Shown: piece after piece, positions 62,019-64,000 of the stretch
Position numbering within the stretch: position 1 is the first letter of the stretch
How the letters are laid out: each line of letters starts with the position of its first letter
Assembly: GCA_934481345.1 (NCBI GenBank)
Contig: CAKSPF010000001.1
Span: forward strand, 186,001-250,000
Direction of reading: 5' to 3'
DNA length: 64,000 nucleotides
Source: an uncultured Clostridia bacterium
Lineage (GTDB): Bacteria > Bacillota > Clostridia > UMGS1810
Program-made: the position numbers and the translations under genes
Notes under the pieces: generated by a model
Database searches by the model: none
The model's input: only the letters and a program-made list of their open reading frames with translations
What the model was told of the DNA's origin: nothing

Positions 62019-64000
62019 CTACTTCTGATTTGAGCGGTTGCCGCCCATTGAGCCGCCGCGGTTGCCGCCCTGCGGCATACCGCCGCCACCGGGCATTCCT
62101 CCTCCGGAGGGCATTCCGCCGGGCATACCTCCGCCTCCGGGCATTCCCATACCGCCCTGCGTCTGCTGATTGTCATTTGATTTTGAAGCCGTAGTATCCG
62201 GGAGAAGCACTGTATCTCCTTCTTTCAGACCGCCGTCGGTTTCTTTTATTTCTATAAACGAACCGTCACTCAGACCGGTCTGAACCGTTATAACGGTATA
62301 TCCGTCGGGAACATCAAGATTTTTAAGCATATTTTTCATGCGGCTTTCCCGGCTGTTTTCATCATCGGCAGCATATGCCTTTATTGTACCGAAAAGCGAA
62401 GAAACCTCTTTATTCTGTTCCGTCTGTCCGCCGGGAGCGTTATTCATATCCGGCGGCGACTGCGGTTTTTCTTCATTCTGATTATTTTCGCCGTTACTGT
62501 TTTGTTTGCCCGATTTATCCGTTTTGGTGAAGTCCTTAAATGAATCTTCAGCGCTTTTGAAAGTACCGTCATCTTTTACGATTACAAAATTTCCCATTCT
62601 CACTGCGGAAACTGGTACTCTGAGAACATTTTCCACAGACTCTACAACTATCTGTGCCGTTACGTTCATTCCCGGTATAAGGTCGCTTTCTTCACCGTTA
62701 TCTATTGTTACCGTAACCGGATATGACGTTACTCCCTGATACGATTCACCGACAATGCTTATATTGCTTACTTTTCCCGTAAATGTTTTTCCTTCGATTG
62801 CGTCTGCCTCTATAGATACTTCCTGACCGACGCTTACGGAAGAAATATCCAGTTCGTCTATGCTTATATCAAACGTAAGTGTTGATAAATCCGCTATAAT
62901 AGCCATTGTGGAGCTGCTGTTCGAGTCCATTTTCTCTCCGGCTTTAATATTCTTTTGGATTACCTTGCCCTTTATCGGTGCTTTGATACTGTAATCATCA
63001 AGATTGTCATACAAATCGTCAAGTGAAAGATTAGCGTCATTGAGCGATATTTGCGCTTCTCTTGCACTCTTTTGAACGCTGCTGCTTGTAAGTGAAACTA
63101 TTACATCACCGTTTTTTACGGAATCGCCCTTCTTTTTTACAAGCTTTGAAACCTCGCCGGAAACCTTGGCTGTGATTGTTTTGGAATTAAGATATTCAAT
63201 ACTGCCGGAGTCGTAGCAAGCATAGCTTCCTATCATAGCAGTTGCTTTTTCTCCGGCGGAAATTGTTCCGGGGTTTGACAGTTTTATTTCAACATCTGTA
63301 ACATTTACTCCGTATGATGTCACATACGAACCTGTTCCAACCGATTTTACCGTACCGTACAATGTGGTAAAGGAATTTGCCAGTGTGACGGAAGCACTCT
63401 CACCCGAATAAATGTTTTTTGCATCGTCAGTGCCGAAAGGTATTGTTAAGACGAGGTTATCCTTATCTATTACATCAGCAATTTTTGTGCCGTTTTGGAC
63501 ATTATCTCCGACCGAAACATACATATTTGTTATCACACCCGAAACGGTGGACTTAACATTTAAATCCGACACATTCTGCACTGCGTCATTATAATTCATT
63601 TTTGCTTTTTCTATCGAAGTCTGCTGCTTTAAAATATTTTTATCAACACTTGAAGAATCGATTTTGTAAAGAAGCTGGTCTTTTTCTACATAATCGCCTT
63701 CCTCAAAATAATCCGCAACAACATCGCCTTTTGCAAGTGATGTGATTTCATACTGGCTTATCGCCTCTATTGTACCTGTGCCCTCAATCACATTGCTTAT
63801 AGTTCCGCGTGTAACTTCAGCAGTTACGGCTCCGCCTTTTTCCGCTGTTTTTTTGCCGTGTATGTACCATGTGCCGAACGCGCCGGCAGCTATTATCAAT
63901 ACAAGAACAATGATAAAAATCCTTCTGCTTTTTTTATTTTTCAAAATACTTTTCAGTTTTCCTTTTCCTGATTTTTGTTTTTCCGGTTTAAGTTCGCCGC
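62019..64000 (-). CDS. MacA/HlyD-type exporter adaptor with Gly/Met-rich tail, 5' end outside window
   Basis: The reading frame stays open to the right edge, so the true start lies beyond 64000; TTG at 63944 is in frame but lacks a ribosome binding site. At least 18 basic cytoplasmic residues precede the membrane helix (RRIFIIVLVLIIAAGAFGTW). The periplasm-type adaptor domains follow: barrel-sandwich hybrid, helical hairpin (IEKAKMNYNDAVQ), and a second hybrid motif (IKAPIKGKVIQKNIKAGEKM). A low-complexity insert (about residues 465-535 from that TTG) and a tail of Gly-Gly-Met-Pro repeats ending NRSNQK are unusual. It would bridge the MacB-type permease and the cell wall. Confidence 0.9.
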   Translation of the reverse strand, partial: GELKPEKQKSGKGKLKSILKNKKSRRIFIIVLVLIIAAGAFGTWYIHGKKTAEKGGAVTAEVTRGTISNVIEGTGTIEAISQYEITSLAKGDVVADYFEEGDYVEKDQLLYKIDSSSVDKNILKQQTSIEKAKMNYNDAVQNVSDLNVKSTVSGVITNMYVSVGDNVQNGTKIADVIDKDNLVLTIPFGTDDAKNIYSGESASVTLANSFTTLYGTVKSVGTGSYVTSYGVNVTDVEIKLSNPGTISAGEKATAMIGSYACYDSGSIEYLNSKTITAKVSGEVSKLVKKKGDSVKNGDVIVSLTSSSVQKSAREAQISLNDANLSLDDLYDNLDDYSIKAPIKGKVIQKNIKAGEKMDSNSSSTMAIIADLSTLTFDISIDELDISSVSVGQEVSIEADAIEGKTFTGKVSNISIVGESYQGVTSYPVTVTIDNGEESDLIPGMNVTAQIVVESVENVLRVPVSAVRMGNFVIVKDDGTFKSAEDSFKDFTKTDKSGKQNSNGENNQNEEKPQSPPDMNNAPGGQTEQNKEVSSLFGTIKAYAADDENSRESRMKNMLKNLDVPDGYTVITVQTGLSDGSFIEIKETDGGLKEGDTVLLPDTTASKSNDNQQTQGGMGMPGGGGMPGGMPSGGGMPGGGGMPQGGNRGGSMGGNRSNQK

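Noticed and set aside
1..64000. CRISPR array or rRNA/tRNA genes
   Set aside because: No regularly spaced direct repeats and no tRNA- or rRNA-like sequence were seen on reading both strands, within the limits of inspection by eye.

Overview
The window reads as chromosomal DNA of an anaerobic, spore-forming, low-GC Gram-positive bacterium of the Clostridia. Supporting signs are AT-rich DNA with strong AGGAGG-type ribosome binding sites, an alpha/beta small acid-soluble spore protein, spoVG, the [FeFe]-hydrogenase maturase hydF, several S-layer-homology (SLH) proteins, and a polysaccharide utilisation locus of the Gram-positive (ABC importer) kind. A pectin- or hemicellulose-degrading gut relative of Monoglobus/Ruminococcaceae would fit, but that is inference only. 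No rRNA, tRNA or CRISPR array was seen.

Layout. 1-4917: housekeeping genes (a DRTGG protein with the start of an anti-sigma-type kinase, a CaCA cation antiporter, a dGTPase, a secreted stalk-domain protein, tadA). 4976-10100: a decayed mobile island with a large serine recombinase, a tiny companion protein, an AAA ATPase and several gene fragments. 10117-41052: a roughly 31 kb glycan locus. A two-component system and a sugar ABC importer are followed on the minus strand by secreted GH39-like enzymes, carbohydrate-binding proteins, SLH proteins, and then cytoplasmic GH2, deacetylase and GH78 enzymes. A GH3 enzyme and a GH10 xylanase are transcribed divergently from the two-component system. 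41053-43000: a second patch of decay holding a RelB/DinJ antitoxin with a broken zeta-type kinase, two frameshifted fragments and the spore protein gene. 43064-47171: hydF with a terminator-bearing leader, a 2-hydroxyacid dehydrogenase, dapA and a Cu/Zn-type superoxide dismutase. 47223-50440: a MATE transporter gene broken by a 273-bp TA-flanked miniature element and fused to the 3' end of mgtE, which follows an M-box-like leader. 50509-57728: lgt, two M16 peptidases, spoVG, a GIY-YIG protein, a hemolysin-III protein and topB. 57844-64000: an adaptor/ATPase/permease (MacAB-type) system co-directional with an SLH protein.

How the glycan locus probably works (inference from families and localisation signals): SLH and carbohydrate-binding proteins and the GH39-like enzymes act at the cell surface; a lipoprotein-dependent ABC importer takes up oligosaccharides; GH78, GH2, GH3, GH10 and a NodB-like deacetylase, all without signal peptides, finish degradation in the cytoplasm. 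The histidine kinase/response regulator pair probably controls the importer operon. An internal terminator and a perfect intercistronic hairpin suggest graded expression along the operon.

The most unusual items are the miniature element with tRNA-T-arm-like inverted repeats inside the MATE gene, the hydF leader that ends in an intrinsic terminator, the RelB-zeta pairing with a dead toxin, and the SLH protein placed directly behind a MacAB exporter.
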